From: Oscillospiraceae bacterium
GTDB taxonomy: Bacteria; Bacillota; Clostridia; Oscillospirales; Oscillospiraceae
Reading direction: 5' to 3'
Length of the DNA stretch: 15,947 nucleotides
Assembly (NCBI GenBank): GCA_020025615.1
Contig: JAHHRT010000026.1
Location: forward strand, 1 to 15,947
Translations under genes and position numbers: made by a program
The notes under the pieces: model-generated
What the model saw: only the letters and a program-made list of their open reading frames with translations
Database searches by the model: none
What the model was told of the DNA's origin: nothing
Shown: one piece after another, positions 14,077-15,947 of the stretch
How the letters are laid out: each line of letters begins with the position of its first letter
Numbering within the stretch: the first letter of the stretch is position 1

Positions 14077-14643
14077 ATGTCTGCAATGATCCATAAGCCT
14101 TTGGAGGAATTTTCCGTCTACGGCTACTGCCGGGGGGACAGCCGGATTTATACCCGGGAAGACCTCCTGGGACACTGGTCCGTCCTCTTCTTCTATCCTG
14201 CCGACTTTACCTTTGTCTGCCCCACGGAGCTCAAGGAGCTGGGGGAACTCTATGAGGATTTTTTGGCGGAGGACTGCCAAATCTATTCGGTCAGTGAGGA
14301 CACCCACTTTGTTCACAAGGCCTGGGCCAATGCCAGCGAAACCATCCGGGATCTTCCCTATGTGATGCTGGCGGACCCCGCCGGAAAGCTGGCAAGAGAA
14401 TACGGCGTGCTTCTGGAGGATGAGGGACAGGCCCTGCGGGCCACCTTCCTCTTAAACCCCGATGGGGAAGTGGTGCTCTATGAGATTCACGATTTGGGCA
14501 TCGGACGCAACGCCAAGGAGCTTCTGCGGAAGGTCCAGGCAGCCAGATTTGTGGCGGAGCACGGGGACCAGGTCTGCCCAGCCAATTGGCATCCCGGTGA
14601 GGAGACGTTGACACCGAGCCTGGATTTGGTGGGACTGCTGTAG
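14077..14643 (+). CDS. ahpC: Typical 2-Cys peroxiredoxin (AhpC)
   Basis: AhpC reduces hydrogen peroxide and organic hydroperoxides in the cytoplasm. The 188 residues match the family. The peroxidatic cysteine is C48 in FYPADFTFVCPTEL, and the resolving cysteine is C167 in QVCPANW, so it is a typical dimeric 2-Cys enzyme. The C-terminal tail beyond VCPANW is present, as in over-oxidation-sensitive or tail-regulated members. AAAGGAG lies 8 bases before the ATG. The next gene, 13 bases downstream, encodes its likely reductant. Confidence 0.96.
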   Translation: MSAMIHKPLEEFSVYGYCRGDSRIYTREDLLGHWSVLFFYPADFTFVCPTELKELGELYEDFLAEDCQIYSVSEDTHFVHKAWANASETIRDLPYVMLADPAGKLAREYGVLLEDEGQALRATFLLNPDGEVVLYEIHDLGIGRNAKELLRKVQAARFVAEHGDQVCPANWHPGEETLTPSLDLVGLL

Positions 14644-14656
14644 GGGAGGGGCGCAC

Positions 14657-15316
14657 ATGGAAAATCACTTTCCCTCCCAAAGTCCGCTGATTGTCCCGAC
14701 CCTGGAGGAACAGCTGAAGCAGCTGCTCCAGAAGCTCACAGCGGATGTGGAACTCACCTGTATTCTGGACGGCGGGGATAAGAGCCTGGAAATGGCGGGC
14801 TTTCTGAACCACCTGACTGCCCTCAGTCCCCGGCTTTCCTGCACCTTCCTGGATGCAGAGGAGGACCCGGCGCTGTCCCGGGCCATGGACGCCCAGCTTC
14901 TCCCGGCAACGGGCATTGGTACGCCGGGCACTCTGCCGCGGATGGTATTTCACGGCATCCCCGGCGGCAAGGAGATTACCTCCTTTGCAGCGGCAATTCT
15001 GAACGCAGGCGGGGCGGCAAAGCCCCTGGACAAGTATACCTTAAAAGACATCGGAAAGATCAAGCGGCCCATGGAGCTGCAAATCTGTGTCTCTCTGGGC
15101 TGCCAGCACTGTGCCCAGCTGGTGGCCAATGCCCAGCGGGTGGCCTGGGAAAATCCTCTGGTCACTGCCCATATGATTGACGCGAATCTTTATCCACAGC
15201 TTGTTGACAAGCTCAACATTCAGCGGGTGCCGCTGCTGGTTGCAAACCAATCTCAGAGCTTTTCCGGCGGGAAAACCATGGCAGAACTCACCACCCTTTT
15301 ACCAAAACTCCAATAA
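14657..15316 (+). CDS. Stand-alone AhpF N-terminal domain-like disulfide shuttle
   Basis: The 219 residues resemble the N-terminal domain of AhpF, which is two fused thioredoxin folds. The first fold (about 10-120) lacks a CXXC. The second carries CVSLGCQHCAQ with the redox pair C149/C152, and a cis-proline motif RVPLL (P192). In E. coli AhpF this domain passes electrons from the flavoprotein part to AhpC. Here the flavin and NADH domains are missing and the stop is natural, with a terminator 11 bases later. A separate thioredoxin-reductase-like enzyme must therefore recharge it. Tight spacing after ahpC and a GGGGAGGGG ribosome binding site support cotranscription. PDO-type glutaredoxin-like protein is a related alternative name. 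Confidence 0.88.
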   Translation: MENHFPSQSPLIVPTLEEQLKQLLQKLTADVELTCILDGGDKSLEMAGFLNHLTALSPRLSCTFLDAEEDPALSRAMDAQLLPATGIGTPGTLPRMVFHGIPGGKEITSFAAAILNAGGAAKPLDKYTLKDIGKIKRPMELQICVSLGCQHCAQLVANAQRVAWENPLVTAHMIDANLYPQLVDKLNIQRVPLLVANQSQSFSGGKTMAELTTLLPKLQ

Positions 15317-15326
15317 CACGACAAAG

Positions 15327-15370
15327 TCTCCAAAAAGCAATCGGTGCATCTGTGCTTTTTGGAGATTTTT
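15327..15370 (+). terminator. Intrinsic terminator of the ahpC operon
   Basis: A 13-bp perfect stem (15327-15339 with 15353-15365) has a 13-base loop and is followed by TTTTT (15366-15370). It lies 11 bases after the stop codon. Confidence 0.92.
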
Positions 15371-15391
15371 GTGCATATCGCTAAAATGATC

Positions 15392-15420
15392 TTGCAAGAA
15401 TAGTTCTCCAATAGTATAAT
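15392..15420 (+). promoter_or_regulatory. Promoter of glpK
   Basis: TTGCAA (15392-15397) lies 17 bases from a perfect TATAAT (15415-15420), 104 bases upstream of the glpK start codon. Confidence 0.85.
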
Positions 15421-15433
15421 ATAAATAATTCGA

Positions 15434-15474
15434 GGGGCGAGAAACAGACGGTTCTGTACCGACCAATGCCCCGC
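15434..15474 (+). promoter_or_regulatory. Hairpin in the glpK leader
   Basis: GGGGC (15434-15438) can pair with GCCCC (15468-15472). Inside, two mutually exclusive pairings exist: ACAGA (15444-15448) with TCTGT (15453-15457), and CGGT (15449-15452) with ACCG (15458-15461). No T-run follows. Some Firmicutes control glp genes by GlpP antitermination in the leader, but a terminator is not visible here. Confidence 0.4.
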
Positions 15475-15523
15475 TTGAAATGGCCTTACATTTCCGAATA
15501 TATGTCATGAGGAGGACGAAAAA

Positions 15524-15947
15524 ATGGCAAAGTACATCATGGCCCTGGACGCAGGCACCACCTCTAACCGCTGCATCCTTTTTAACGAAGCAGGCGAGAT
15601 GTGTTCTGTTGCCCAGAAGGAATTCACCCAGTATTTCCCCAAGCCCGGCTGGGTGGAGCACGATGCAAACGAGATCTGGTCAACTCAGCTGGAGGTTGCA
15701 CAGAAGGCTATGGCAAACCTCAATGTGTCTGCCGCAGACATTGCCGCCATCGGTATTACCAACCAGCGTGAAACCACCATTGTTTGGGATAAGAATACCG
15801 GTGAACCGATCCATCATGCCATTGTGTGGCAGTGCCGCAGAACCAGTGAGTACTGTGACTCCCTGAAGGAAAAGGGTCTGGTGGATAAGATCCGTGCCAA
15901 GACCGGCCTGGTCATTGATGCTTACTTCTCCGGCACCAAGCTCCGCT
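15524..15947 (+). CDS. glpK: Glycerol kinase, 3' end outside window
   Basis: The first 141 residues of an FGGY-family kinase that makes glycerol-3-phosphate from glycerol and ATP. The phosphate-binding loop DAGTTSNRCILF is at 9-20, GWVEHD at 43-48, and the glycerol-contact motif GITNQRETTIVWD at about 78-90, followed by AIVWQCRRT and the YFSGTKLR segment at the window edge. AGGAGG at 15509-15514 precedes the ATG by 9 bases. Together with dhaKLM nearby it places C3 polyol use in this locus. Regulation by phosphorylation of a histidine, as in some Firmicutes GlpK, cannot be judged because that region is outside the window. Confidence 0.97.
   Translation, partial: MAKYIMALDAGTTSNRCILFNEAGEMCSVAQKEFTQYFPKPGWVEHDANEIWSTQLEVAQKAMANLNVSAADIAAIGITNQRETTIVWDKNTGEPIHHAIVWQCRRTSEYCDSLKEKGLVDKIRAKTGLVIDAYFSGTKLR

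Overview
This window is a chromosomal segment, about 16 kb long, from a Gram-positive anaerobe of the class Clostridia. An Oscillospirales-type gut bacterium is likely, but this is inferred from gene families and style, not from a marker gene. It has moderately high GC, strong AGGAGG ribosome binding sites, consensus sigma-A type promoters (TTGnnn-17-TATAAT) and intrinsic terminators between nearly every transcription unit. I see no rRNA, tRNA, CRISPR array, transposase, integrase or prophage gene.

Layout. Positions 1-734 hold the 3' end of a MalK/MsmX/UgpC-type sugar ABC transporter ATPase. A 370-base gap follows that contains an unusual nested inverted repeat (912-1052). It leads into a two-gene alpha-glucan operon, malQ (TTG start) and glgP, joined by an ATGA overlap. 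On the minus strand come a padR regulator with an ATGA-coupled HAAS-like two-TM membrane protein, a radical SAM protein with a C-terminal cysteine cluster, a CstA-type transporter, and a COG2509-like FAD-dependent dehydrogenase. The last two have long untranslated leaders. On the plus strand, dhaK-dhaL-dhaM form a PTS-dependent dihydroxyacetone kinase operon. A small minus-strand gene (13651-13863) encodes a 70-residue acidic peptide made of two near-identical 32-residue units, each with a CALQDMNC block. It is transcribed divergently from an AhpC peroxiredoxin and a stand-alone AhpF-type N-terminal disulfide shuttle. The window ends inside glpK (glycerol kinase).

How it fits together. The left part imports and breaks down malto-oligosaccharides and glycogen: MalQ rearranges glucans and GlgP phosphorolyses them to glucose-1-phosphate. 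The right part feeds three-carbon polyols into glycolysis: DhaKLM phosphorylates dihydroxyacetone with PEP-derived phosphate, and GlpK phosphorylates glycerol. The AhpC/AhpF-NTD pair is a peroxide defence module that needs a separate thioredoxin reductase.

The least explained items are four: the duplicated CX3D peptide, which has its own strong promoter but no adjacent maturase; the nested structured element before malQ; the attenuator-like leader before the FAD dehydrogenase; and a decarboxylase-beta-like GGADGPT motif inside the PadR-linked membrane protein.
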